Assembly: GCA_032718565.1 (NCBI GenBank) | Contig: JAVGVS010000307.1 | Location: 304,001-368,000 of the forward strand | DNA: 64,000 nt | DNA from: Distichodus sexfasciatus | Taxonomy: Eukaryota > Chordata > Actinopteri > Characiformes > Distichodontidae | Direction of reading: 5' to 3' | In this document: piece by piece, positions 1 to 15,162 of the stretch | Layout of the letters: each line of letters starts with the position of its first letter | Position numbering within the stretch: the stretch's first letter is position 1 | The notes under the pieces: generated by a model | Databases searched by the model: none | The model's input: only the letters and a program-made list of their open reading frames with translations | Told to the model about the DNA's origin: nothing | Position numbers and translations under genes: made by a program

Positions 1-253
1 ATGTTTTGAGCCGCGTCCTGACACCCTACCTAGTGCGGTTGGTGTGCGGTTCGGGACATAGCCTGTTTGAGTTTCCGCCGCGCATCAGCTGCTTCTCCTT
101 TGCACTTTCTGTATAAAGTAAAGTTACAGTTCAGACGCGTCACATTTCATCGAGTTGTTTTGCATAAACTCGTTGCCGGTATTGTTATTTTTTGAGAAGG
201 CAGTATTTTGGGAGGATGATCCTCGGATGTTGATAAAGAGCGGGGTTTTCAGG
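1..253 (+). promoter_or_regulatory. git2 upstream region and 5'UTR
   Basis: This is the sequence ahead of the git2 start codon. It contains several CpGs (for example around 10-20, 40-50, 75-85 and 135) and a weak TATA-like word (tataaa) near 111. A very short upstream ORF starts at ATG 216 and stops at 231-233, out of frame with git2. An in-frame ATG at 227 has a poor context (C at -3). The ATG at 254 has A at -3 and begins the family-typical MSK, so I chose 254. The transcription start site cannot be placed from the sequence. In human the other neighbour of GIT2 is ANKRD13A, which would lie to the left of this window. Confidence 0.4.
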
Positions 254-3200
254 ATGTCGAAAGGGGGCCGCAGCGAAGTTTGTGCCGACTGTAGCGCGCC
301 AGGTGAGCAAGTCCGTCTATCATGTTTATTAATTATTAAACTGCAAATACCAACATTTACACTAGAGATCATAAACACACCCACGACTTATATTAGTATA
401 AAAAGAAACAGTAAATATCAATGTTTATAATTGTTAACATACATTATAACAGTAACAGCAGATATGGTGTAACACCACTATAATAGTAATATTATATATC
501 AGTATAGTAGTAGTATACATTATATATTAATATTTATACTTTATAAAACAGGATATATAATAAAACTTTGTATTCATGTATAGGGTACCACTGTAATATT
601 TATAACATACTACACGTTATGTAGTACTAACGTTCTATATTTAAACAATTCAGCCCATCATAGCTGCAGTATAGCATTTCTTCAAAATGGAACGGCAAAT
701 ACTTTTATAGTTAACGTTACACCACATGAGATTGCCTGACTTTTTCCTCTGGCAAAACAGTCAGTTGATGTTCTGGTAAATAAGTGCTTTGTCTCTGCAA
801 GATATGGTATGGTACATTTTTTAAAAGAGTGATCACCATTCAGGTAGGTACCAAGCATACTGAGCAGGAACCAAAAGGCAGTACCAGAATGTGAAGCCTG
901 AAACCTACGGACCAGAGATTGGTCAGACAAAGAAGGGTGAAATGCAATAGCACAACTGATGTCAGCTCACAGCTGCTCATGATGGTTAATGTGATTAATA
1001 CTTGTTTTCCCTCTACATGTCTCCACCAATCAATGTCACTGGTTTCTAGTGGATTTTCTCCACTAGACCAAACACAACAGACAAAATGACTGAAGATATT
1101 CTACCTTGGCATATCAGAGTAATTAAGTAGCGGCCTACTGTACAAATATATATCATTTTGAGAACTGGTCCTCAAAATGTAGAATTTAGGCCATTAAATT
1201 GGTTGTCATTGACAGCATTTAGGAGATGCTCTGATCCAGAGCAAGTTCTGTTTCCTAAATGCAGGGAGAGCCACTGTGGATGCAACTTGTGGTTAAGAGT
1301 CTTACTCAAATGCCCCAGTGGCAGTAGGATAGTGCTGGTTTAGAACGTGTGACATCTTGGTATTGAGATGAGTGCCAATATAAAACTAGCAGTAGCCAGA
1401 AATGAACTAGCAACAAGAATTACCCTTAAATCACCAGCAAAGAATGAAAATAGAGCCGCTCTAATATCCTCATATGGACTCCATAACCATGACTATGACA
1501 CTGGTCTTAAAATATCTTGTCACGTCTGTAGCCTCTTGAGGAGGGGGGAGTCTAATTTACCCAGGGCGCCAGACTTTTGTTACAACCCTCGCTATCATCA
1601 GTCTGCAATGTCTCGGCTTCATTGCTCTCCTTGTCTCCCCGGGATTTCTCTGGACCCGGTCACGCCTGGTGCCCCAGCTGCCCCCGGGGTGCCCCTGCAA
1701 GGCAGTATCGCAGCAAGCAGTTGTTGTGTGGGTGAGGATATTTTTAGCCTTTCTGGACTGTGTTTTATTTTAGGTGTCTGGGAGAGAGGAGGAGGATGAC
1801 AGAAGCACTTGATGGAGGGAGTAAGAGATACCGTAAAGATTGAGAGTTTCTCATCCGCTCCCCAGTTGTTGTCGATCACTTCCGTCGCTTAAGAGGAAGT
1901 GCATTCACCCTCGACTTGATTTCCAGCTTGCCTTGTCAAACCGCTTGATCTTTGCAATGTTTTTTTGTCATTTCTTTTCCCCTGATGATAACAACACTTG
2001 TTTAAAAAGCCACATCTCCTATTTGCAAGTCATGCACATTGGTATGCAAGTCAACGTGACCAAATCTGTTCATTTTTGTTGGATTTACAGGGAGGAAAAT
2101 TTGAAGGATTGTTTAAAGAAATCCAACAGGTGCCGTCTGAGCATCATAGTAAGAGTTGCAGGAGGAAGTGAAACCGCAAGTCAGCCAGATTCTGCCGTGA
2201 TGTGTGAATGTGTGTGTGTGTGAGAGAGAGTATGTGTGTACAGTATGCCTGGGGGAAGGGCTAGAGAATAAATGTAGCACTCAAAATAAAAACACAGACA
2301 GAATCTTTTTTAACTACCGCCTGGTCAGACACGAACGTCACTGACCCCGGCAACTCCTTTCCATATGTGCGGGAGCGTGTGTGTTGGGGGCAGGGCTCTG
2401 TAGTCTGGGCAGATGCTAAATTAGTGCGTGAAACAGATTCACCATCGCCTATACGGGGCGCGTGATTCAAAGAAGCATGGGGCCTTCTTAAAAATAAAAA
2501 CAGTGTATTTATTCAAGGTGGCATGTTGAACCTCTGATATCTGTAGATTTTCAGTCATCCAGCACATGTAGTCTTTAGGGATGCACCGATCCAACTTTTT
2601 CAGTTCTGATACAGATGCCGATCTCGAGCCGATAGCAGTTTTTAATGAATAAGTTGTGTATTTCTCAGTGAGGAGGAGACTGAGATTATACTAAAATACT
2701 GTTAAAACAATGTAATAATTGCACTAAATTATTTATTATTAAAATAACATCTCGAAAAATTATTCATTTAAACACAGTTGTGTAATTTAGTGACGGTCCC
2801 TAATCCTGCAGCGCTAAAACTATCAGGAAGATTCTGAGCGTGAACTGGTCTTGTTAAGGAAATTAAACAGTATAATTGTGTGATTTGCTTGTAGCGAGTT
2901 GCGTTGCTTGTTCTGCTCATTGTCATATCAATATGTAGGAATTAGCGCGAATGTCTAACAATAAACCAGAAAAACACTGAAAAACCTACATTTCAACTGA
3001 ACGGGACAAAAGATCAGCCCCAATGCCACCGATACCCGATCCAGCTATATGAATTGTTACCGGACTGCTATCCCATCTAAGTCTCAGTTCGGTGCATCCC
3101 TAGTGGTCGTGAGCTCTTGCATTAAAGGCAACTGGACTCCTTTTAGGTTCTTACAGATGTTTCACTTCTCATTGGGAAAGCTGAGAACTGAGACGTCTTC

Positions 3201-6200
3201 CAGAGGCCTTGAACTCAAGCACTCAACACAACTAGCTTATCACTGCGTCGTTGGCTGTGAGCTGAAATGATATGATGCTTTTGCAAATAGTGTTTCCCTT
3301 TCACCTGCATCTGTTAGTGTGTGTGTGTGTGTGATATGATGTGGTTAGACTTGTAGTCAGTTGAAGAGGAAGTAGCGTTCCGCAGCCACGTGTAGCGCCA
3401 TGAGTTTGTGAAACAGATCTTTCAGGTCTGGCCATACTAGGAAATACCCGAGATCACATCCGCATTTTAGTGCAAAAGAAAGTTGGTTTCACTCTTCTGA
3501 GTGTTTACACCCTCGGCATGACAGTTCGACAGTATAAAAATGGGTATTCTCCACCATGAAGAATTTCCCACGATTCCAAATCAGACTGCGCATGCCCAAG
3601 GTTGTTCCCCGCCTTGAACCCGAAAGTTCCCGGGATAGGCTCCAGTCCCCCCGCGAGCCCAGTTGGGATTAAGCGGTTCGGATAATGAATGAAATCAGAC
3701 TGTTTAGAGATTGCCGTTTTGGCGATGGTGATTTGGGCCACAGTCTAGCTGGTGCTCATTATATTTGGAATGTACTGGATATTTGAGAACTGGCGTCAAA
3801 TTTAAGCTTAAATTTTAAGCTTCGAGTCGAGTACTTCTTGTAAGGATTAATCTTGACGGGATGGTGTTGACGTTTGTGGTCCGATGCCAACCGAAAGCCT
3901 CAGCAGTGCTAATGGATATTGAGTGGTGCTGACTCGCTTTGTTTACCATGTGTTTGTTTGTTTGTTTGTTAGGTCCTCACTGGGCCTCGGTGAACAGAGC
4001 CGTGCTGATCTGCGATCAGTGCTGCAGCATTCACCGGAGTCTCGGACGCCACAGCTCGCAAGTGCGTCACCTCACACACACTGCCTGGCCTGCTACGCAG
4101 CTACAGGTGAGCTTAAATTACGCAAACACACACACACTAATACACACACATATAAACAAACAAGGGACTGGAGAATTGGCATCAGGTTTTGAAAACGCGC
4201 ATAAGCTTCTGTTGACGTTTAATACTTAAGTGCAAGAACTAATCGTACCGCACACGCTCATATACACTCTGTATGTGCCCCTACAAAGATGAAAACGGGT
4301 GATAACCCACACACAGCTTTCATCTTCCAGGTGAGACCTTACCATGCATATACAAGCACACACTAGCACATACATGTAACACAATAGACATCCAACAGCT
4401 ACAGGGAGACCACATATTGTACTAACACACGTTTGCACTCTGCGACACACTAGAGCCCAGCCGTTACATCACCATTAACGGTCGACCGATTATCGAGGGC
4501 CAATGTTAGTCATTTTGCCGATTATCCTTAACTGCCTTTAATTTGGACCATCTCTGAGATTAAGTTATTACAGCTACTGTGGTTCCACTGCCGTTCTTCT
4601 CTCGACTCACTGCTTCGTTTAATGTCCCGCCCACAACAGTCTCTGACTGGCTATATGTCACACGAGTAGCAACCAATCACAGATGAAGCCTGGTTGTCAG
4701 TCGCACCACACTCACACACGAGCGCAGCATGAAGCTCCGAGAAGAAGAAGAGGAGGGTTTCAGATGAGATTGGTGTTTGTAAAATTAAAAAAATTGACAG
4801 AAATGTTCTTTTTTTGCATATCATATTTTATCCAAATATCGATTATCTGCCCTGTTAACTAGCAGTGATCGGTATCGATATCGCCCCTGAAAAATCAATA
4901 CTGATCAACTGCTAATCGCCATATTTTAGCCCAATACAAGCTTACAACAGTCTCTACATCGAGGAAGGAGCAGTGGACAGCTTTTTGGCAGCACCCGGGA
5001 AGCAGTGCTGGGGGACGGTACCTTGTTCATGAGTACCTCAGTGGTACCTTTACCGGTCCAGGACTTAAGCCAGCGAACAGGGCGAAGAGCTTAACGGTTA
5101 CCATACCAACTACCAGATTATTTTAAAACTGTAGTTTTAAAAAACAGTCTACAACAGTCTTAATTTTTTAACAGCATGACATGGTGATCTTGATTAGAAC
5201 GACGCGCAACAAACGTCCTCACCGAGATAAATGTGTCATCCTGTTTAAAAACGAAACTGCGTGATGTTATCTTGATAAAGACTTTTTTTTCCCCAAAACA
5301 ACACAAAAAAATGTTAGAGAAAATGTTATGCTGTCTTTCTGTAAAAATAACACTGGCTGATCATGTTTTGATCATATTTTTCAATCAGTATTTTCTCAAA
5401 ATCGGTATCGGTCTTAAAAATCCTGCCTCGGTCGAGCCTGAGTCAAACCTCCATACTTTTTTATGTGTTATATAGACATTATTGCCTTTTTGTCATAGCT
5501 ATTCGTAACACACCAATTTTCTTCCATCCTCAGATGGTCCGGACGCTGTACAACAACGGAGCCAATTCTGTTTGGGAGCACTCCATCCCGGAACCCAGCT
5601 CGGCCGGGGGCTGCAAAAGGAAGCCCGGTCCTCACGACAAGCTCCAGTGAGTATCAGGACATAAGCCTAGGATTACACTCTGAGAATGATGTTGAAGTTC
5701 TTCCTGTTTCTCAAATCTGCAGATTTTATTAGGATGATATGAGTGGCACTGTGGCAGGATTTGCACCAAATGTTTGGCATTCAGTTGTGGAAACTGAGCA
5801 AACTATTGTTGTCATAGCTGGAAATTTGTACCGTTGTACAGTTTCTTTCAGTATTGATATCAGCCCTGTTTAATAACGGAGTACTTTGTTATTTTCCCCC
5901 CTAAAGCCCTAACAAGGGCGACTTTATTAGGGCCAAGTACCAAATGCTGGCCTTCGTCCATCGCCCGTTCTGCCGAGACGACGACCTGAGCAAGGTGAGG
6001 GAGATTCTTTTTTATTTTGGCGTTGCGTTTTTAGGACGTTTTAAACATTAGTTGCCCTTTTTTGAATTCCCCACCCAAAGATAGTAACGGGAACTGTTTC
6101 TTACACCTCTAATCAGTGTGATGTTCAGTGTATTTTCAGTGTGCACTGTTCCTCTTTTCAAAATGGTTTTGAGAATTGTGAAAGTCTACACTGATCTACT

Positions 6201-9200
6201 GAGAAAGTCCTAGTCATGAAATATTTTGGCGTAGCTGGAATTTTGTTGTTACCATTGTACCAAAAGAGACTTTTTTGGGAAAATTCCAGCAACTTCACTC
6301 CAGCGTGAGAACCGGAAATCTGGAGACCTGTTTGCGGTTGCTTTCCTTCGGAGCTCAGGCCAACTTCTTCCATCCGGTAAGAACGCGTTCTGTCACTTGT
6401 TTTAACTGCCCAAAATGAGTATTGATGGTTTTCAGTGTTGGTACTGCACCGATATTGGCCAAAAATCATGTACCGGGCGCCAGTTGAGGGTCAAAAACCC
6501 TTTCAGAACAATGCTAGGGACATACTGGTGAAGGGAACGTTTGTCTTGGAACTTTCCTACATGCCAACAAAGAACCAGTAAGTGTCAGAGAACCAGAACA
6601 CTGTATTAATCCTAAAGAACTTTGATGACTTCCTTTGGCAGGAGAAAGGCACGACACCGTTACACGTGGCAGCCAAAGTGGGGCAAATGTGCCAGGCCGA
6701 GCTGCTGGCGGTGTACGGTGCCGACCCCGGAGCTCCGGACGCCAACGGCAGCACGCCCATCGACTACGCCAGGTACCATAGCCACGGCAATTCTCATCCA
6801 AGTAGGATGGCACAAAATGGGTTGTCAGAAACATTGGTACTGGGAATTTTTCATTTGTTTGGACATTGATCCTAAAAAGGACTAGAATTTAGTCGATTAT
6901 TTTCATTTTCTCAGATCCAATGTTCCTGGATGCAACTTTTCAACATTCCAATGTATTCAACATGAACCTTTCCTACATGGAACTTTCTAATGTTCCCATG
7001 TGGACCTTTTCAACGTTATTCAGGTTCCAGTATGGAACTTTCCAGTCTTTCCCAGTGATACTTCCCACTATTCTAAAGAAGAACTTTCTAATGTTCTTAT
7101 GCGAACCTTTTCAACTTTGTCTTGATATTATTTCTGCCGATTAAGACTTTTCGGATTGAAACTAGTTTTTGTAAATTATACAGTACTGTGCAGAAGTTTT
7201 AGGCAGGTGTGAAAAAATGCTGTAAATAAAGAATGCTTTCAGAAATATAAATAATGATTGTTTATTTTTGTCAATTTACAAAATGCAAAGTGAGCAAACA
7301 AAAGAAAAATCTAAATCAAATCAATATTTGGTGTTACTACCTTTTGCCTTCAAACCAGCATCAATTCTTATAGGTACACTTGCACAAAGTCAGGGATTTT
7401 GTAGGATTATAGTCATTATATTATTTTGTAGTCGTTATATTATTTTGTAGGATTATAGGATTATATTATTTTGTAGGATTATAGGATTATAGATCTGTGG
7501 TTAGTTCTCCAAGATGTTTGGAACAACCTACCAGCCGAGTTCCTTCAAAAACTGTGTGCAAGTGAACCTAGAAGAACTGATGCTGTTTTGAAGGCAAAGG
7601 GTGGTCACACCAAATATTGATTTGATTTAGATTTCTCTTTTGTTCATTCACTGCAGTTTGTTGATTGATGAAAAGAAATGATTAACACTTCCATTTTTGA
7701 AAGCATTCTTTGTTTACAGCATTTTTTCACACCTGCCTAAAACTTTTGCACAGCACTGTATTCGTGAGGAATTGAGGAGCTAAAGCTTGTTTAAATGTAA
7801 AACTTCCTTGTGGTTCTTCAGGCAGGCTGGTCATGTGGACCTAGCGGATCGTCTTGTGGAAATCCAGCACGAACTGACCGACAGATTGGCGTTCTACCTT
7901 TGCGGAAGAAAGCCAGGTGAGCGAGAACTATAGCTAAAAAAATATAGTTCATTTTCATAGCAACAGTTACCGAGTATTGTTATGTTAGTGCTTAAGAAAT
8001 TACATTATTTTTAACATTCAGATCATAAGAACGGGCAACATTTCATCATACCACAGCTGGCCGACAGGTAATGATGTTTTTGGGTCACTAGCTAGTTTTT
8101 CTAGTTTTATTAATAACGTAGGCTTTATGGACAAGGTTCATGCTAAAAAAAGGGAAATCTGCCACGAAGATCTCAGTTTAACAACGTTGTTCCTCCTTCC
8201 TCTAGTGGTCAGGAGTCGGCCGACTTGGCCAAAGCCGCAAAAAAGAAACTGCAGTCGGTGAGTTATGAAATAGTTAATATTAGCTTAAAGTTGTAGTGAG
8301 GTGGAGGAAAAACTGAATGCCTAGCTACAGATAAAACGGCTACAACAATAGTAGTAATGTTGATATGACCTTCAGTTTAATAAAAACTCTGTTGACGTTG
8401 CAGCTGAACAACCGCTTGTTTGAGGAGCTGGCAATGGACGTGTACGATGAAGTCGACCGAAGAGAGACAGACGCAGGTCAGCGGTTTGCACGTTTTCCCT
8501 TGGCGTTGATTCCTAAAACTTGCTTTCCTTAGTGGAAGCTACAAGGATCTCTCATGCGCTGTGTTTATGAAAAAAATGACAAAATATCGGCTAGGGTCGC
8601 GCAATAAGACAACGTGTATACGATGAGGAATACACAAATACACAAATGTATACTCTATTTGAAAGTGTATAGCAAAAACTGTGTAGATGAAAAATGTATA
8701 AATGTGAGAAAAAATAATATGGGGTTTAGCCAAAAAAAATTGAGTGCTTCCAAAAAAACAAGATTTAGCAGATAATTGAGCAAGAAAACAGTTTTAGTTA
8801 ACGATCCGACAGTCGTTTCCACTTCTGGCCACTTTGTTAGCAACGAATACTGAGTGTGTTTTTAATAAAGATTAAGAAATGCAAAGGTAAAAATTTGACT
8901 GATACAATATATGAATTTTATAATTTTATAAATATCTAATTGTATCTGTTACACTTTGATCAACGAAACCTTCAATGACCAACTTAACTGAGCAACGCAA
9001 CCACGTAAACCCTCAAAGCCTGGCAAATAAAATGTTTAAGCTACATTTTTGATTTTCTCATACCGAAGAGTTGTCTTACCTGAATTTTTGGACTTGCAGT
9101 TTGGCTCACCACCCAGAACCACAGCACCTTGGCCACGGAAGCGCCGCTGGTGCCGTTCCTCCCGGTCAACCCTGAGTACTCGTCGACGCGCAACCAGGCG

Positions 9201-12200
9201 AGTTATCTGCAAAGTCACGTGACAGAAAAATCCATCTGAGATTGTAGCTACATCAGCAATCAAAAAGTGTGAGCTTAACACAAATCTGGGATCTGTAGGA
9301 ACAGGAGGACATCAAAAATGGAAGCGTTAAAAATTTGAGGCACTGCATTATTCTCTTCTTTACATTGTCCCCTTTGTATTCTCCAAAATCTTGGTTTTCC
9401 AGCATACATCAAACTTTAAATACACACTAGATGTCAGTGTACGCTCAAGAAAAGCTGTGGAAGTTGTTAAATTTTTTCAAGTTCCATTTCTGTTTCGATA
9501 GCCCTGACGTGTACCTAAAAATTCAGTTTGACACACTTTTATTTGTCAATTTTTAAATTTTTTAATATTTTTTTAGGACCGTGAAAAAGAAGAGCTGACA
9601 TTTACGACATTTTTATTTACAGGGAAGGCAAAAGCTGGCAAGGTTCAACACACGCGAGTTTGCCACCCTTATCATCGACATCCTGAGCGATGCCAGGCGC
9701 CGTCAGCATGGCAACAGTCCTAAAGGTTTGGCTGCGAAGACTTCTACATTCACAGCACTTCGCTCTTTCCCAGAATTCCACACTTCCATTTCCCCCAGTA
9801 GTTTTACTCATGATGTTCTACTCAAACTGCCATTTGGCCCCTGAGTTGGTCGCTCTGTCCCACACCCAAAACTACAATCCTAGGGCCTCTTCCTAAGCAA
9901 CTTGGGCTTGAGGATCTTACTTACGGAAGGGTAAAAGCTATGTCCTGTTACCAGAACTACCACCACTGGGGCCCCTGAGTAAGACCCTTAACCCCAAGTT
10001 GGTCTCCTGTGGTTGATACACTCATTTTGTTACATCTACTTAACGTCGTTCATGTTTCCACTTCGTCCAGAAGATGAGCTGATTGTGAAGAGAGCGAGCA
10101 GCCGTCACGCCAGCGACAGTCAAGACATCGACCAACCCGACTACGACAGCGTGGCGTCAGACGAGGACGAGGACGCCGAGGTGCCCAGCGGGAAGGCAGA
10201 CAGAACTAAGGTAAGAACTTCGTAAAAGATAATAATCTCGACAAAAGAATTACAGGGAATTTTGCGATTGCCTTTTTGTTTAGATTCCGGTTTCACGTGT
10301 TCTGTGTATGTTGTAAAACCATAACTTATCTCAACTTTAGCTAAATCAATAGAGTTAACGTTCAGTTATCGAAATGACAGCCCAAAGAAATCTGTGATTA
10401 TGTGACTAAAAATACCGTTTAAAAGTAAAAATAGCTTGTAAATAATACTGTAAATAAGTAAACACTGTGAGCTGACCCCTCTACAAGCAGCCGTCATTAG
10501 ACCAGTTTCCTCCATACTGCTTTCCAGAGCCAGGACCTGGACGCATCAGTTGGTCCTGTGACGGCTCGGGAGCTACATGTGGTGAAAAATGCCCTGGCGG
10601 TTTCTGAAGCCAAAGTCCAGCAGCTGATGAAGGCGAACAGTGCCCTGGGTGAGGAGCTGCGCCTCATGCAGAAAAAGGTACAGGAGCCTTGAGGGTCCGG
10701 GACCCAAATCCAGCTGAGGACATCTCGTCTGGTTCTTGGACTGCATCTGCATGCTTCTTCCTGCACGGTTTTCTAACTCACGGGACGTTATCACTGGCCA
10801 GAACGAGGAGCGACTTCTCAAAAAAACGCTGTAGAACGCTGCATGGCATGCTGTGTTCATTTAATAAAAGTAGAAAAGCCCGCATGGATGTTGTCGTCTC
10901 GTTTTTACTCATAACTGCAGTGCACGACTAACACCAATCATAACCAGATGTTGTTGTTGTTCGTTGTTTGTTGCAGCATCTTTAGTCATTTTTCATAGCT
11001 GGGTTAATGATGCAACAGTGAGTCAAAATGTCACGTTTACGTTGTTGAAAGTTGTTGCATAAGTGAACGTTGCGACTCCTTACTAAGAAACAGACTCCAG
11101 TAGAAGTGGAAAGTAGCAGCAATTTATGCAACAACTCCAATGAAGTGCAGAAGACAAAATACTGAAATATTTACCCAATAAACATTGCGATTTTAATCAG
11201 GATAAAAACACACAAAATCAATGTTTTGCAAATAGCAGCAATCCGTATTGGCAAAACAGGTCTTTAAGGTGCAAGAGAAACTAGTAGCAACAACTGGAAC
11301 AGGTAAAACTAAAACAGCAACAAGTTTTGCAACAGTTTTCTTATGCAACAACTTCCACTGAAGTGTGAAAAGCCGAACGGTGACAATCTTGCATAACAAG
11401 TAATTACATTTTCAAGATCCAACTCGTACCCAGTGGTGCATGAAGAAGATATCTTTAGGATATGTCTGTATCTTTTTAGGATATTGACATTATATTGTGT
11501 TGATTAAAAATGTAATAAAGTCTTTATTATGCACTTACATATTTATCTTGTATATTCATCAAAGTTCATCATTGATCCTAGTTGTTACTAATGAGAAACT
11601 GAGTAATCAGACCCAGACAGAGTAATCAGACCCTGATCAAGACTCAATATTTATACCAAAATTCTGATTGATGAGATCCATAATCTGAATGATATTAATG
11701 TATATTAATAACCAGACCTATTCCAAAACGCTAAGAAGATCCATCAGATCTGAATCAGACCTCATGTCTTGAGTCTGATGATGCACATGACTAACCTTCA
11801 TCTAAAAATGCTGAGTACGGGTTTGGACCTAATTACGCTGAGTGCTTCGAGAGGACACATAAACCCAGACTAAACCATCAAAGCCGGAATAACATTCAGC
11901 ATAATCAGACCCGAAATCCTTATAATCAGACTAATACTCCACATTATATTCTCTACAGTGGTTTCTGAAGGCAGGTTTTTAAAGACGCCGTGCTTAGTCC
12001 TGGAATTTACGACGTTGAATCTTCATTATCTAAACTGCAGCTAAGCCTCAAATTACGTTAATTCACCAGAGCCATCCAGAAACGAAAGCCCTGATGTAGC
12101 AGGACACATTCAGCCTGGATCTGCTGCTCTCCGCAGTATCCGTGCAATAAATCGAGGTACAGCAGAATGCAGAGCTGCAGTTTTGGTCTTTTAAGAAGCT

Positions 12201-14982
12201 GTTTGGTTTATTGGAGGCTTGGTTCCTCTGACTCTGCTCTTCTACTACACAACTCAGGAAAAAATACTGTTATTTCATTCTGGATGAAAGTTTCACATGA
12301 ACTCGAGTGATTATTTGTCATTGTGAACACAGCACACAGTGCACCACAAGCAAATGTGACCTCTGCCTTTGACCCATCCATGAAAGAGCAGTGAGCAGTG
12401 CCTGGAGACGGTACCCTCATGAGTACCTCGGTGGTACCTTTACTAGTTCGGGACTCGAACCAGTGACCTTCTGATTCCGGGGCCGAGTCCCTAACTATTG
12501 TGCTGACTGGACACAGGGGTTGCAAAACCAAAAATATTGAGTGTTTTAGGCGAGAATGAAGTACAGGCAGAACAGATCTGGTAGAAAGAACAACAGGTGC
12601 GAGTGGAGTGTGAAAGAAGAACTGTTTGCACCAAGCAACAAAGCAGAAACTTGTAGAAACAACAACAGTCTGCAACTTAACGGCAACAATTCATGCAACA
12701 ACTTTGACCGAAGTGCGACAGATGAAAGATTAGAATGTTGGAACGTTTTTCTCTTCCTTTCTCGCTCTTTCTTTTCATCGCTCTCTCTCTCTCTCTCTCT
12801 GCCCATTTTCTCCTCAGTTTAACCATCTGCAGGGTGAGAACGGTTCCCTCAGATCTCGAGTTCCAGACCTCCCTCTCCCCCCCTCTCAGGGTCACGACCT
12901 CCCCCATCCCTCCGTCCTCCATTCATCCGTCTCCCAGAATCATCCCTCGTTCATCACGAGCAATCGCTCAAAGTCGATGTTCGAGACGAGTTCCGTTCCA
13001 AAACATTTCATCTATAAAAGAGACGACTTTCAACCGTTAACTGTTCACGTGAGTACCGTGTTGAGCCTCGACCTAAAACCTTTCAAATCATTTCATCTTC
13101 ATCCATCCATCTATCTATCTTTTAATTGGTTATTAAATTAGTTATAAAGCAGAAAAAAACAGTTACGTTTCTTGAAGTTATTAACCATTAATTTAGGAAT
13201 GTTGGCGAATGTTAGGAATTTTTTAGCCAATTTTTGGCAAAAAATTCCTTAAGTATTAATAGCTTTTATTCATTAACTTTATTTTCAATCTATATTGGAT
13301 AGTTAGCTATTCACATGTTATTATTATATTAAATATTAAGAATCTGTGATTACAAAATTTCCCTATCAAAACTAGGCGATTACAACATTTTGGGAAACAT
13401 TTGGGTAATTTTTTGACAGATTTTCTGTCCTGACTTTAGAAATATACTCTACCTAAATTCCAGACTGCATTGGTTAAACTGGAATAAAGTTATTTGAATA
13501 AGATGTTTGAAAAGTAAGGCATCTCAAATTTGTCCTAAAATAAGGTCTGGCAACTTTTCAGAAAATTCTGGATTCTAAATGTCCATATCCATGAAATAAT
13601 ATGACTCTGTTGCACTTTTTATTATTATTTTCACACTATTTTCCTACTTAATCTGCAGCATTCAGAAACCTATTAATTTTAACCGTTTCATTTTATTTTC
13701 CAAAAAACGTAAACAGATTCATTCACATCTTCTAATAAGCGATTAACTGAAGTCAAGCGTGGAAACGTGAAAGCTGTAGTTAACCAGCGTTATCTAGAAA
13801 TTAAAGTGTAACTTGAATAAACTCAAAACCTTCTTTCATTTTCTAGCAAGCTTGGGGCATCTTCTCGTCCTCTTCCTCCCTCTCTTCATCCTCTCCTTCC
13901 TCCACACCCCCCATAGCTAGCAAGACGCTAGAGACGCTACGCTGCGCTCCGACCGACGACGACTTCTCCTCTTCCCACCCTGATTCCTTGTTTCTCTCCT
14001 TTATCTCTTCATCCTCCTCCTTCTCCTCATCCACCTCTCCCTGCTGCTGCAAACTGGGACGTATTTTCTTCGTCGTCGTCATCTGCTTCGTTGAGGCTGT
14101 TAGCATGAAGGCTACGCTTGGCTTGAGAGACGCTAAGGGTCAGCTGACTAGCAACTGTAGCTTTAATTAACAAAAGAAAGTGGCTTTGCTAATAAAGTGC
14201 CCATTGATCGATTGTAGTCGTGTAGGCTGATTACAGTTGCTGATTAACAGTGAGTTCTTGAATTCCTGCTAAAAGGAAGGATGAAAAAAAAAAGGACGAA
14301 GGAGGAGTGAAGGACGGATGCTCTTGTTGTTTGGGTTGACGGCTAAATGACGTATAACAAATTCTGTCGTTCTAGCTGTTAAACTCACGGAGCTACATTG
14401 AGTTTATAGGGCAGAAAAAGAAAAGATGAAAAAGAAAGGACGGAAAAAGGATATATTACAAAAGAAATACTAGAATTTTCTCTCTTTACAAGGACGGGTA
14501 TTTTCAGCTAGCAGGTGTTACGACTGTTTAGGCAATCAGCATAACCGAGGCGTCATATAAATGTGCTGATTGGTCAACACTGCAGCAGAGCATTGTACGA
14601 TTTCACAGTTCGGAGGCCAAGATGAGCCAATCAAATACCATTCCTGCCTTGCCTCTTTTGTGCTTCCATGCTTGGACCCCACTAACTGCCACTTGCAAAT
14701 ATATTTCCTATTTTTATTCCCAAAAATATCACAATGTTCAGGTTTTTGGGGACGATTACGTACTTACACACACACACACACGTTGCTCGATGTTTGTAGT
14801 TTGTAACTCTGTACGTGTGTGTGTTTCCAGATCCCCAAAGCTAACAAGCAAAGCACCGACGTTGAGGGTGACTATGACAACACTGACCACAACCCTGAAC
14901 CGGAGGATTGTGGGTAAGAGGTATTTTTTTAAATGACAAACACAGCTTTTACTGGGTAAAAGTGTCTTTCTTTCCACCAGTC

Positions 14983-15041
<59 letters not shown>

Positions 15042-15052
15042 GTCTACAAGTC

Positions 15053-15099
<47 letters not shown>

Positions 15100-15108
15100 G
15101 TCTACAAG

Positions 15109-15162
<54 letters not shown>

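Noticed and set aside
1368..1799. 143-residue ORF with a short collagen-like PG-rich patch
   Set aside because: Only one short patch, no repeats of Gly-X-Y, no splice or homology support. It lies in git2 intron 1.
13843..14106. Minus-strand acidic ORF (Glu-rich)
   Set aside because: Mirror of the Ser-codon-rich git2 segment. No independent evidence.
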